This document shows, piece after piece, positions 10,504 through 22,051 of a stretch of 64,000 bases of DNA (its first letter is position 1; each line of letters starts with the position of its first letter). The position numbers and the translations under genes are program-made. Origin of the DNA: Rotaria sordida (taxonomy: Eukaryota; Rotifera; Eurotatoria; Philodinida; Philodinidae); assembly GCA_905250125.1 (NCBI GenBank), contig CAJNOL010000211.1, forward strand, positions 1 to 64,000. Reading direction: 5' to 3'. A model generated the notes under the pieces. The model saw only the letters and a list, made by a program, of their open reading frames with translations. It searched no databases and was not told the DNA's origin.

Positions 10504-13500
10504 TTATTGTAATGTAACTTGAAAAGTTCGAATTTGCATAGGATTAAGTGTTACTACTGTACTCTTTAATGAATTCGAATCTAAAATATTATAAACAAAT
10601 GAATTAATTTACTATGACAAAAAAAAAAATGATTTTTCCTACCTGTTGATTTTGAATAAGATGATTCATTATCGATTGTTTGCCAAACAAGTCGTTTCAT
10701 ATCATTCAATGGTAAATTACCTCCAAGTGTTAATTCAAGTAAATAAATTATTTTACCTAAATTACGAAACAAACTCTGTAAATCGACTTCAACTGATTTG
10801 GAATAAGTGTCATCTTCATTCAATTCAAAATAGTGTTCAATTCGTATAAGAAATACTTTTGATGTCAATTGATCAAAAGTCAATAAATGAACATTATATG
10901 GTATTGATTCAGTCAAAGCTGACCATGTTTGACGAAAACTATTTGAATAATTATCATAAGATAAATTTGATAATGCATAAGTACTAATCGAATTCATATA
11001 AAGATGTTGAGCAATAGGACGATGATAAAGAGCACTATATTCCGGTGGTTCAACAATGAGAAAATGTTTACCACATATTACAAGACCTTTATCATAAGCT
11101 GTTTCATTCATTGGTTCACCAACACCTTGTGAATCATCATAGAGTGTACGACGATGAATCATAAGTTCAACAGAACCATCATGCATACTTGAACCACCTT
11201 CCGATCGATCTAAATCAAACGAACAAAAAATATGATCAAAAAAAAGTTGTAAAATAAAATTTTATTTATACCTGTAAGTATAGTTATTTGTCGTTTATTA
11301 TCTTTAATCCAAATACGACTAGCAATAGGATAATAATTTCCACTAACATTTTCATATACTGTATAATTCCATGTTGATCGATAATCTCTTTTTCGTTCTA
11401 ATACTTCACGTCCATTAGCATCCGTATAAAAAAGTCCATTACTTTGAATATCTGTATCATAACGCATAATTATTTCTTTACCAATATTATCTTCAATTGG
11501 TATCGGTCCAACAATCCATTCAATTTCAGCTATTCTTGCACCATCATAGAGTTTTATTTCTTGACTAGCCCAATTATTATATATAATCAATGCTTTTTGC
11601 ACTTGATTTGTATAAGTACATGTTCTAATAAAAATTAAATAAAATTATTATGACTGAAAAATTTGTCAAACTTTATTTTATACTGACATATTACGTGAAT
11701 TGCTTACAGGCAATGTATTAGATGTTAATGGTCGGAAGAAATAAGCACCTGATGCTTGAAATTCTGGACTAGAATTATTACCCGGAAAACCTAATATAAG
11801 AAAAATATCATGAAAGAATAATAATACATTAAACTAATAATTATTAATATTTACTTGTATACCAATATAAACCTTGAGCAGAAAATAACACAGTAAAATT
11901 TCTATTTTGATTAGTAATATTATTTAAATTGCCTTGATCATCAAATTCAATTCGAAGATGCTACATAAAATTAAAATAAAAAACAAAATATAACATTTAT
12001 TTTTCAATCATGTATTACTTGATTTTGAAGTATACATGCTTCATTATGTGTTACTTTTATTGTAGATTTTTTCTCTATCGTAATGTCAGCTAATGAAAAT
12101 AAATCATAGATTAAACTGAATAATTGTTATTTTTTTATTTTATTTTTTACTTTTAACTTGAAAATAATAAGTATTAAAACCAAGAGCAGGTATAGGTGCT
12201 CGAAATAATAATTCATATTGAGCAGAACTTGTTCGACCAGGAATATTTTTCATTGGTGTAGATATTGGAATAAGCTAAATAATTAAAACAAACAAATAAT
12301 AATGTTAGTAGAAACGAAATTGTTCAATAAAAATTTACTTCAGCTACAATAAATCCACCAGTTGGATTTCGTATCGTATAATTCTTTGTTACTGGTACAC
12401 GGATCATATCCTCAATGGGTTGAATAGTTGGATTCCAGATTGTTAATGTAAACTATTGAATATATTCCATTGACAGATGATGTTAACAAAAAAAACCTAT
12501 GTTTTCACTTACACTATCTTGTCCTTCAATGGGTAAACATTCACTAATATTTGAAAAATGACAGAGAAATTGAGTTGGTACTGGTAATGATTGATTTTCT
12601 TTCGATAATAATTTTTTATAAGCTTCATTAATAACATACTAGAATAAAGAAAAAAAAAACACCTCATCATCAATTGCTATATATCAATTTTCTTACAATA
12701 ACTGAATCAATGCCTTCTGATAAACGTTGAGCATAGTCATTAGCAACATGTTGTTTTTCTGTTCCAGAAACTGCATCATGATGTTGAACAATACCCATTG
12801 CTTCATCTATACATGTATATTTATATTTTTTTTTCATTACATAAAAAAAATCTGTTCTTTTTTTCTTCTATTTATACTTAGAGGAAAAATTGCTTGGCGT
12901 AATGTACTATTGGAAAATGCATTAAGTTGTCTTGTTACTTGAAGAATATTATTTGAATAACGTTCATATCTTTTCAATGCCGGTCTTGAAGTAAAATATC
13001 CAGTCCAAAGACCATGTTGACTAAAGGAAATTGGAAAGAAATCATCTGTCTTCGTTGTCCATGTTTGATTGTCTTTATTTAATGCATATAAATAACAGGT
13101 CGGAGTAGAATAGAATAGATTAACATCGCTACCATTCGCTTGCTAAATACAGAATATTCCAATAGCCCGAACGAAAAAAAAAACCGTGGATAGCTCTTCA
13201 GCAATTCAAGGTATTTAAGTATTTTTTTTACAATTTGATCACATATTCATTATAGTTTTGAGATAAAATATCTGCATCTAAGAAAGTTAGAATCAAAATA
13301 GTTTTACTCATGGTCAAATTTGAATAAGCCAGTATTGTAAAGTGATAACTACAAATTGAATTTAGAAAAAGCACGCTAACTAAATATTGCAGTGATTTTG
13401 TGCGACCAGTACTGGCACAAATCGATGATAGTAGAGTAATTATTGAACAAAAAGGTCAGTGACACTTGTAAAAACGAGCCAGGATCAAATGTTCGGTCTA

Positions 13501-15102
13501 TGTAACTTTTCTTTGTAGAAGCGTTTCCAAGTTGTGATATAATTTTCGACAGTACTAGTTTCATAAAACTGCTCAAATGTAGTTCCAATACAGGATTTAA
13601 TTAGCGTGTTTTTGCTGAATTCGACTTGTGGTTTTCGTTTTACAATAGTAATTGATTCGAGTTTGACTATCAGTAGAATTATTTTAATTCTGACTTCTGT
13701 AGACATGGAGTTATTCATGTTTTTTTTTGTCGTTCAAATTTTTGGAGCATTCTGTAGAGTGCAACATATTCTGATATACATCTATGTATTTATAATTACC
13801 TGAGCATTGACATATTTAATTAATTTTTCTAAATTTTTAAACCATTCATTCGCATTCTCATAATGAAAGTCACTACCCATTGTCATCATTATATGATTTG
13901 TTGTATAACTACGAGCCTAAAAATTACATATACAAATAATTATCAATTTAATGTATATTATTCTCAACTTGAATATGTGCTGCATCGATAAATGCTTGGA
14001 CTCTTTCAGGTACATTATAATCATACAAGTGTGGATCATCCTATGTATGAGAAAGCTAAATTTTATTGGAGAAAATATAAATGATAAGTTCACTTTAATA
14101 GGTTCATCACTACAACGATAATCGAAACAAAATGATTGTGGGGCAGTATAAACTCTTGGTAATATACCAGTAAAAAGCCAACTTTGTGCACCTAAATTAG
14201 CACTTCCTTTCCAAATCATTTCCATTCTTTTTGTTCTATTTCGTTCAGCATAATCTTGAAAATCGACTCGACCAAAAAATAATCCATCAAAACCCATCTA
14301 TAAATTATAATTCATTTGAAAAAAAAAAGGTTTTATTTTAATAAACTAACGTGTGCAAAGAGTGATGCCACTTCTCTTGAATGACCAAATGGATCAATTT
14401 GCCAGCCAAGTTTTGGTCGGCCACATTCTCCAAATTGATCACGTAAAAATTCAGCACCTAAACTATGTTGATCAATAATTGAACTATAATGCGTTACACC
14501 TTCGTCATTCATTGACCATCCACCAGAAATGAATTCAAGATGACCTATTTTAATGAATATTTTAATATTGATATTTAAATATTATTACATTTATTTACCT
14601 TCATTAACAAGTTTTCTTACTGTATTTTGCATATCTTCAGTTTGTTGCATCCACCAACGCCAGAAAAAGGCTATTTCAACATAAATAAAACGACGATCAG
14701 GATTCTCAAGTAATGCTTGAATGACTGAATCAAGAATATATTGAACGGCAGCATGTTGAATATCATTACGAGCTAAAATAAAAACAAAAGAATTTTTAAT
14801 TCGGTATAACAATAAAATTTTACTAACTGCCATAATAGTATTGATCTACGGTTTTCAACCAACCGACATCATCATGAGTGTGTGGAACGATATGAACATT
14901 CAATTTATCAGATTGACCTAAATTACATACCTAGAAATGGAGCATATGAATGTATAAATTGAACTTTTTTGTCTATTTTTTTTAGTTAAATGTTGCTTAC
15001 ATCATAGCCACAAGTATTGACTGATTTGAATGGTGCTCCGAGACATCCTGAAATGAAGGCAGCAAATGCAATTGCAATTGCACAATGTATCACTGTGTAC
15101 AT
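10504..15102 (-). CDS. MAN2B1: lysosomal alpha-mannosidase (GH38), 18 exons, complete
   Basis: Exons: 15001-15102, 14828-14930, 14599-14772, 14351-14544, 14094-14297, 13969-14040, 13800-13916, 12878-13142, 12697-12806, 12513-12638, 12339-12452, 12151-12274, 12019-12089, 11855-11960, 11688-11790, 11272-11624, 10643-11209, 10504-10580. They sum to 993 residues. A signal peptide (residues 1-22) precedes N-T-C-G-Y-D. The zinc site H-T-H-D-D-V-G-W is at 51-58 (ligands H53, D55). The nucleophile region W-Q-I-D-P-F-G-H-S has Asp177, and the last zinc His lies in Q-H-H-D-A-V-S-G-T near 420. The C-terminal mannosidase domains match the animal lysosomal enzyme ([26 protein letters not shown]). The enzyme removes alpha-linked mannose from glycoprotein glycans in the lysosome. 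Introns are 52-71 bp except intron 7 (13143-13799, 657 bp). The donor of exon 15 was chosen by reading phase and is the least certain junction. Confidence 0.93.
13485..13720 (-). mobile_element. fragment of mariner-like transposase N-terminus, inside mannosidase intron 7
   Basis: On the minus strand within the one long intron of the mannosidase gene, a frame reads [18 protein letters not shown] and later K-P-Q-V-E-F-S-K and [11 protein letters not shown]. This follows the helix-turn-helix pattern (E-x-R-x-x-I; K-x-x-x-E-F-x-K; F-x-R-F-x-E-T-G-T-V) found at the start of mariner/Tc1 transposases and related HTH domains. No catalytic domain follows, so it is a relic. Its insertion probably explains why this intron is ten times longer than the others. 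The boundaries are approximate. Confidence 0.5.
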
Positions 15103-17225
15103 TTTTTATTTTTCAATATAAAATACCAAATTAAGCAACACTAATAATGACCGACAAGCAATATGATATAAGATTTATCTAAAATAGCAAGATATAAATA
15201 TCAAGATGTATGAGATCTCACCACAAGACTAGATATATTTTGCGTCTTCGATAAAAATGAGAAAAGAAAGATAACAAGATGTTGCTTGAAAATGTTACTA
15301 CTTTCACTGCAGCTTTTATTTGTGAAGAGGTTATGATGATAAAAACGTGTGTTGCAAACAGCTGCTTACTTGTCTTGAGACAAGAAGGCATGAATACCTA
15401 TAGCTGCTTTGATTTTTACTTATATGAGATGTTTTATAATTAAATATATCTTATAAATAAAAAATCAAAACAACCATAGATATTCGTGCTCATGAAAAAT
15501 GACATATTCTAGTTGAAGATAAAAAATACAGTCCAGAATGATTATTCGTGGGTGCCTGCAACTTTTACAGATACTCAGATAGATGTTACTCTGAATCAGT
15601 GAAATATTAAAAACAGAAACTATATGTAAGCAGAATCATTTATAATTTTTAATTGGATAATCAAACATGTTAACTTAAGGTTATCATATTTCAATGGTTA
15701 GAGATATAAAACTGAATATTCAATAAATGATTATGTTTTTTTAATCTTTTAGTTTTAGCAATAGTTTGATACATTGAATAAGATATCAAAAACTTTTGAA
15801 TGGGATAATCATTCTATGAATTATATTGTAGTCAATTTTTAAAAATATATACTGTGCTTTTGGTATACTTTCCGTTGTTTCTCCTCGTATTTGTGAAATT
15901 GATATATATGTTTTGCAGAACAATAGTCCGTGGAAATTTTTCAGCTCCCACTTACTAGCAACTGGAACAATAAGACAAATGACAATGGTTGATAATCACC
16001 CATTAAAATTCCTGAGTAAGTGAAATAAATGTTGATCCTGAAGTGAGATGAGTAGTTAAGCTATGAAAGCAGTTCAATGCAGAAATGAAATTGTTCACCA
16101 ACTGACGATGGTATTATTCTACAAAGAAAGTTTTGCAAAAAATAAATGGTCATATTGTTGTTATATGTAAGCGATATTGTTAGATCATTAACTTTTTCTT
16201 ACCAGACAAACTATCCTCAACGCACTAAAAATAGAATGTGTCGGATTCATGTGTCACAAGCTCTACTACAATACTATGTTGCGAATCGAATATATCGTAT
16301 TTTAAATGTTTCATGATTTGTTTTACCTGTTCAACTATATATATAATCAATAAAGTTGAATATACTGTATTTCTGTATTTTTGAAGGTCTTTTTTTCTGA
16401 CAAATTTTCTTGAACAGTCACTGATTGAGCATATATCGCACGTTCGATGATCGAGAATGAATTACCTGAAAGCGTTTCAAACGAGATCTAATCGACTCAA
16501 CAGGACCGAATTTCACGATCACATTCTCTTATGATCAAGGAATAGGTTTGGCTTATTGGAGTTAAACCGGAAATCATTGGTTGGTTTTGTATGAAAAATA
16601 TTAAAAAGAATGAAAAACAAATTCGAACTGCAAGCTCAGTATGTCTTAAATACATCTCAGAAAATGTATCGTACGTTCGTTTGCAAAAATATTTATAGCA
16701 CTATGTCAAAACAAAAGTTATATTACCGCACACTAAGGGTTTCATATTCAGATACCAAACTTTCTTAGGCTCTGCAAAAGAAAAATCAGTTCGTACTCTA
16801 CGTACCAAACTTGTTCAGATTTATGGAAATTCGAGAGTTTTCGTCTTTTTGCTACGAAAGTTTTTGTCGGTTTACAAGACGAAAAAGTTTCGCATTTTCT
16901 CTGACGAAACTCTGAATCACTTTGTAGAGAAAAAAATGACTCTATTTGAGTTGTGCTGATGTTTCGATCATGCCACTCAATGATAAAATAAAAAGTTTCA
17001 TAGTTTATCAACAAAATCCTTTTCAGCTTCATAGAATTAAAAGAGGCTTTCACTATTATATTACTTTCGTTTTTGTGTCCTATGAGAAAAGACAATGGTT
17101 GCGTATATTTTCTACGAAATTCTCCTGGACATGCCATAGCTATCAAAGGTTTTTTTCTAAACTTCTTTTACATGAGCGCCATGGCGAAACTATTTCATAT
17201 GGAACATTCTTCCTTGGCAACATAT
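15103..17225. other. intergenic, nothing recognised
   Basis: Spacer of about 2.1 kb upstream of the mannosidase gene. Overlapping frames on both strands at 16748-17242 have no recognisable family, signal or splice structure. Confidence 0.4.
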
Positions 17226-17263
17226 ATGCAAATAATATTTGACGCGTCAAATATCATTTGCAT
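17226..17263. repeat. 38-bp near-perfect palindrome
   Basis: The left half is ATGCAAATAATATTTGACG and the right half is its reverse complement with one mismatch, with no spacer (axis at 17244/17245). It could be the abutted ends of two inverted elements, a dimeric protein-binding site, or chance. Confidence 0.75.
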
Positions 17264-18530
17264 ATTTCATAGTTAAAATAATACTTCCGATTATCCATCA
17301 CTATCATTATCAACTATATTAGTCGAGTCAGTATGATTCGAAGTCATTACATTCAAATCCATCGTGTCAACGTATTAGGCAACGAGAGCTGATCTTATTA
17401 TCTCTGTTTTTCACCATTCTTCGCTCGTCTCTATATTACATAGTTCAATGTATCTCTTGGATTTTGATCTTATAAAGCGTATATGTCATCAAAAATAATA
17501 GAAAACCTCGTTTATTTTCCTGGTAAAAGTCAAACAAACTCAGTTTGAACTTTATGAAATCAATATGCGAAGATTATTATGTTAACTTAATGGAACTTTC
17601 TAAGTTTATGCTAAGGTTTCATCACATTTACCCAGTTTTACTATACCTCGAGTTTTGTTGCTCTATATACATCGTTCGATACTGTACTCTAAAAAAATCG
17701 TTTTTTTAATAGGAAACCTGAAAAGATTTTTGTATCAAAACTCTTGTGGATCACTGTAATAGAGGTTTCGTAGAAAGGTTTTCATATTGATCCTTACATC
17801 TATACCATGCAATCTTTCTACTTATATTTACAATCCATCATCCATATGGTATATAGTAGTAAAATTGCAATGTGATTCAATTCTATCTCGTGACGTTCAA
17901 GACATGATTTTAAGCAATATTTTTAACAACATAACTGTTTATTTATTTATTTAATCACAAAGAATATTGTTTTGTTTATTTTATTGATAAATAATTACAA
18001 AAGGAAAATTTATACACTATTAGCTATATTCGTAATAATTGTTGTTTATTAGTTAATCCTGTGTTCGCTTGATCTGTATGCAAAAAAAAATGGATTTGAA
18101 AAAATAAGATTCATCAGTTTCAAAACGAAAAACAAGTTCTTAAAAAGAGTTATTTCCGACCGTTATCTAATGAATAATTATTCTGTCATGATTATTATCA
18201 GTTTTTGCGGATAGTTGGTAAATCAATAGGTTTTTTCCCTTGACGTCAAGCCATATTACACTTTTTTCCAATTTAAGAGTATCATTTGATTGCGTAAGTA
18301 TGAGTAAAAGCAAACATGCTGATAACAATATCAGTATCACTATTAAAGAACAAGAATCTTCATCTTATAGAGATCTTACACAGGCAAACGACACGCGGTG
18401 TGAAGACAACACGAAGATAAGGAAAGTCCAACAAAATATTCATATACACTTAATATACGCATAATAAAAGTTTTCTTTTAACAAATCTTGATTATTAGTC
18501 TCAAACGTTCTTCTCCAGCAACAAAGCACA
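17264..18530. other. intergenic, nothing firmly recognised
   Basis: AT-rich spacer. A 55-codon polar frame (18300-18464, starting M-S-K-S-K-H-A-D-N-N) lies just upstream of the RING-like gene but could not be joined to it in phase, so I leave it uncalled. Confidence 0.4.
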
Positions 18531-19022
18531 ATGACATCCAAGCATCCATATGTATACATGGCCGATCAACAAATCAATCCTTTACTTATTTGTTCTATAT
18601 GTCAAAATCCATTTGTAGATCCAGTCACAAGTGAAGATCATAGACGAGGTTGTCGAGCTTGTTTCACGGAATATTTATCATCTCAATCGGTGGCAGTAAC
18701 TCCAATTCAAGAATGGATTGTACTAGAAATGCTCAATAGTCTTCTTGTAGAATGTACCAAATGTAACGAAAACAATATCCGACGAGGTGATCTAAAACAA
18801 CATGAAGAAAAGTCATGTAGACGAGCCTTTGTACTTTGCAAAGCTGCCGATATAAAATGTCCATGGCAAGGTGTACGTGAAGAATTAGATACACATGTGA
18901 AACAATGTGTTTTTGAACCATTAAGACCAGTACTGGCTGAAATAATTATGGAAAATAAACAACTTAAAGAAAAAATAGATCGATTAGAAATATTAATTAA
19001 AAAATTCACCGAAAGGAATTAA
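18531..19022 (+). CDS. degenerate RING / TRAF-type zinc-finger protein, paralog of the 30341-32023 gene
   Basis: A single exon of 163 residues. An in-frame ATG at 18558 (M-A-D-Q-Q) would line up better with the paralog. The N-terminal C-S-I-C-Q-N-P-F-V-D-P starts like a RING finger. The middle reads S-E-D-H-R-R-G-C-R-A-C-F, and the closing C-P-x-C pair is absent (S-S-Q-S-V-A-V-T-P), so zinc binding by the RING is doubtful. The next part keeps the Cys/His pattern of a TRAF-type finger (E-C-T-K-C, K-Q-H-E-E-K-S-C, L-C-K-A-A-D-I-K-C-P-W, H-V-K-Q-C-V-F-E-P-L-R-P). It ends in a short coiled coil (residues about 138-160). K-A-A-D-I-K-C-P-W and F-E-P-L-R-P-V-L-A are identical in the paralog. This copy has no RRM. 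Likely a ubiquitin-pathway adaptor or former E3. A tandem AATAAA-type signal follows near 19078. Confidence 0.8.
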   Translation: MTSKHPYVYMADQQINPLLICSICQNPFVDPVTSEDHRRGCRACFTEYLSSQSVAVTPIQEWIVLEMLNSLLVECTKCNENNIRRGDLKQHEEKSCRRAFVLCKAADIKCPWQGVREELDTHVKQCVFEPLRPVLAEIIMENKQLKEKIDRLEILIKKFTERN

Positions 19023-19177
19023 ATGATAACTGAACATTTTCAAAAAAAATTATTATTGTAAAAATTTTGTAAGAATGAATAAAATGAATAAATAGAAAAG
19101 ACAAATGCTGTTATTGTCTATAAATAATGATTTTTATGTTTTAAACTTTTCTATACACTATCTTAATCAAAAATTGA

Positions 19178-19429
19178 TTAACCCTTTAGGGACGATTGGC
19201 CCCCTAAGGGGCCATGGTGATTCTCTAGCATTTCAAAACACACAGATTCCTATATGAGATTAGTTTTCGTGAAAGCATTTATCAGAGAGTTTTTTGGTAT
19301 AATTTGGATTGTAATTAGGTTATTTTATTCAGATATCCAGTAATGGATAATAAGTTCTTTTAGAATATAGAAATGTTGATTGATTTATGATGAAATATAC
19401 AGAAAAAAAAACCGTCCCCAAAGGGTTAA
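19178..19429. mobile_element. piggyBac-type MITE, 252 bp including TTAA ends
   Basis: The element starts TTAACCCTTTAGGGACG and ends with the complement of TTAACCCTTTGGGGACG. It is flanked by TTAA, the target site of piggyBac transposons. There is no coding capacity inside. The end sequence after CCCTTT differs from that of the larger piggyBac element at 38725-41195, so the two are different families. Confidence 0.85.
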
Positions 19430-19579
19430 TATTTGTATCATTCTCAATTTATGCCAATTATTATAGAATATATAATACTTTTTGAATTGAAGACCAATAT
19501 GTTGAATATGATAGAATAATGTAATCATCTAACGAGAGAAAACAAAAAATCGTTGTCATTTTTTATTCTGATCGCTTTG

Positions 19580-20058
19580 AACTAACAAGGAAACCGTTCG
19601 AAGTGATTCGTCGCTTTTGGTCTCGTATTTTATCCATAAGTAGCAAACCTGTAGACTCGAAAAAGTTCAACACGATATAAGTCCATGCTGTGATTGGGAT
19701 GCGATAGAGAAGTTTTACTGAAATCTTCCTGTCACTTTGTAAAAAAAGAAATATTTTCGAACAATTCTACGTAGCATAATCGAAATACGAATTTTTCAAA
19801 ATATTCACGTTTTACACAACACCTATAAAGAAGCGTTTATATTTTGAAAAACTTGTATTTCGGTCGTGCTACGTGGAATAGTTCTGAATTTTTTTTGACA
19901 AGTTAATAGGAAGATTTCAGTGAACCTTCTCTACGCCAGTTAAATCACAACATGTGCCCATATCATCTTAGATTTGTCCTAGTCTACAGATCTGCTACCC
20001 ATGGGTAAAATATGGCGTCAAAAGCAACGAACCACTTTGGACGATTATCTCGTAAGTT
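19580..20058. mobile_element. foldback element B
   Basis: Two imperfect inverted arms of about 215 bp face each other around a spacer near 19810-19845. Paired blocks include TCGCTTTTGG against CCAAAAGCGA-like TCAAAAGCAACGA, AACCTGTAGACTCG against CTAGTCTACAGATC, and ACTGAAATCTTCCT with its complement on the right. The reversed right end reads AACTTACGAGATAATCGTCC and the left end AACTAACAAGGAAACCGTTC, close to the ends of elements C and D. There is no gene inside. Confidence 0.75.
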
Positions 20059-20463
20059 ATTGATCAATATTGACCATTATAGGATTTTTGGTTTTTGAAA
20101 AAACATCTATTGACGATCTAATAGTTTCAAGTAGTCAACTTGACTTTATGTTCGATTGAAAAAGTTTTCGACTTTCAGCTTTAAGAAATAAACGTTTCAA
20201 GCTAGTCACCAAACACATCGAAATTTATCATTCTGTCAGATATTTTATAACAGAAAAGAATGAACATATGAATATGCAGTAGGAATAACCATGTTTTGTT
20301 TTTCTTTCATTTTGTATGTACAATATTTGTTCAGACTATTATAACTTTATTGGAAGAAAAATGAAAATATGAAAGAAAAATATATGATAATATTTAAGGT
20401 GCTATAATTGGTTGGTTACGAGAGATATAAGGTTGATTTATATGAAAAATAAGTTTATGTTTG

Positions 20464-22051
20464 TCAATACACGAACATTGAACCCCATTCATGTACAACT
20501 AAACCACTTTCTGATAAATTTTCAATATTAATAACTTTGTTAATTTCATTTTCCAAGTCGTCCACAGTTGAGATTTCATCATCATTAGTTCCAAATCCAA
20601 AGATGAGAAAAGCACGCACTAATTGTTGAGGTAGTGGACGAATGGTTAGCGGAGCTGATTGTGAATATATTTGTGGAGAAAGAAAATGAAATATAACCTT
20701 TTCTTTTTCATGTTCAGGATCAGCTTCATCTAGTTGAGGAAGTACATATGTAATGAGATCCTATGAAAATAAAAAATTAAGATGAAAATGATCGTTTTCA
20801 TTAAAGAACAGTATATAGATATATACTGACATCACGATCTTCAGATGATAGAGTCATTTTTTTCAAAAGATGATTAAGTATTCGACCAAAATCCCGACGT
20901 GGAACACATAAATTTTCTTGCTGAATAAAATTGGACGATGAAGTAGTTGTGAAGGCTTCCCAAAATAATATTCGATATTCTTTCTCATCATCAATTAATG
21001 GATAAGGTCGATCGATCATATATGTATTCTTTTCATTTTCTTCAAAAATAATTTTTCCATCTGGATAGACATTCATATTATTCCATTGTACAAACCTTTT
21101 TCCATCTGTAATTGATGGTTTTGGATAAAGACTCGATAAAATCCACATATGTGGATCAAGTTCAACGGAGATATGAACATGATTAATGACTTGATTATTG
21201 ATTGATTTTAATCGAATAACAGGTTTACGAAGTCTTAGAATGAGATGCAACGTACTTTCATTTGAAACCTTATAATCAGCTAATGTTCTATTGTCTTCCA
21301 GTTGCTTTCCATTTAAAATAAGCCGTTGTTCGTCAGTTGGAATGCCCTCTTTCATTTGTACACGTTCCTTGATTATAGCAATCGTATCCATCTTGATAGA
21401 TACATTGATAGTAATCATTCTACCAGTCAAAGTTTTAATAAAAACAACTTCTGTCGGTAAAGGTGATGATGGTTTTGGTTCTATACGAAAATGAGAACCA
21501 TCATTTGCATTTGTAAAAGAATGAGAGAGATCATATGAAACTTGTGCATTTTCTTCTGGTATAATGTGATGAGTATTAGCTTCTTCGGACTGAAGAAGTT
21601 CTAATTGAACCATTTTAGAAAAGATATCACCAATAGTAACACGATTAGTAATGCTAAAAAAGATATTCAAATTATGTTTTATATTTTTGATAATAACCGA
21701 GTAGTTTTAATAAATTTCTTATAAAATATTGAAATGTTAAATTTTGTACATTATTATATTTGATGGATGTCTTTCATTTAAGACAATTTTATCGAAATTA
21801 TTTTTAGTAGTAATTCAATCTTTTAAGAAAAAAAAATATCAACCAACTTACTATGCATCATAATTCTTGTTCTGATGTATCAATGTAATGACAAATAATT
21901 CAGGTATAGCTGATAAATCTTCGCATGAATCGTCTCGTACATTTCGTAGGTCGATTGTACATTTTGCAAGTTTGTCTGTATTTGTTTGAGCATCAAGTTT
22001 TTGCTGAAAAATTTCACCATTGTTAGTACCTACATCATCTGACAACGACAT
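20464..22051 (-). CDS. protein with an internal ubiquitin-like domain (three exons)
   Basis: Exons 21852-22051, 20831-21653 and 20464-20760 give 439 residues; introns are 198 and 70 bp. A ubiquitin-like domain spans residues about 136-211. It contains [32 protein letters not shown], and [10 protein letters not shown]. The Leu8/Ile44 patch and Lys48 equivalents are kept. The terminal Gly-Gly is replaced by Lys-Pro and the chain continues, so the domain cannot be cleaved off and conjugated like ubiquitin. It probably acts as a fixed proteasome or receptor-binding module. The flanking regions (residues 1-135 and 212-439) are unrecognised. The tail ends [11 protein letters not shown]. No TM segment or signal peptide, so it is likely cytosolic or nuclear. 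Confidence 0.85.

Noticed and set aside
13606-13803. Plus-strand frame in mannosidase intron 7
   Set aside because: It is the complement of the transposase-like fragment and has no features of its own.
16748-17242. Overlapping frames of 98-132 codons on both strands
   Set aside because: Neither shows a motif, splice sites or family resemblance; open frames of this size occur by chance.
18300-18464. Polar 54-aa frame upstream of the RING-like gene
   Set aside because: Tested as a first exon, but no donor/acceptor pair joins it in phase to 18531; left uncalled.
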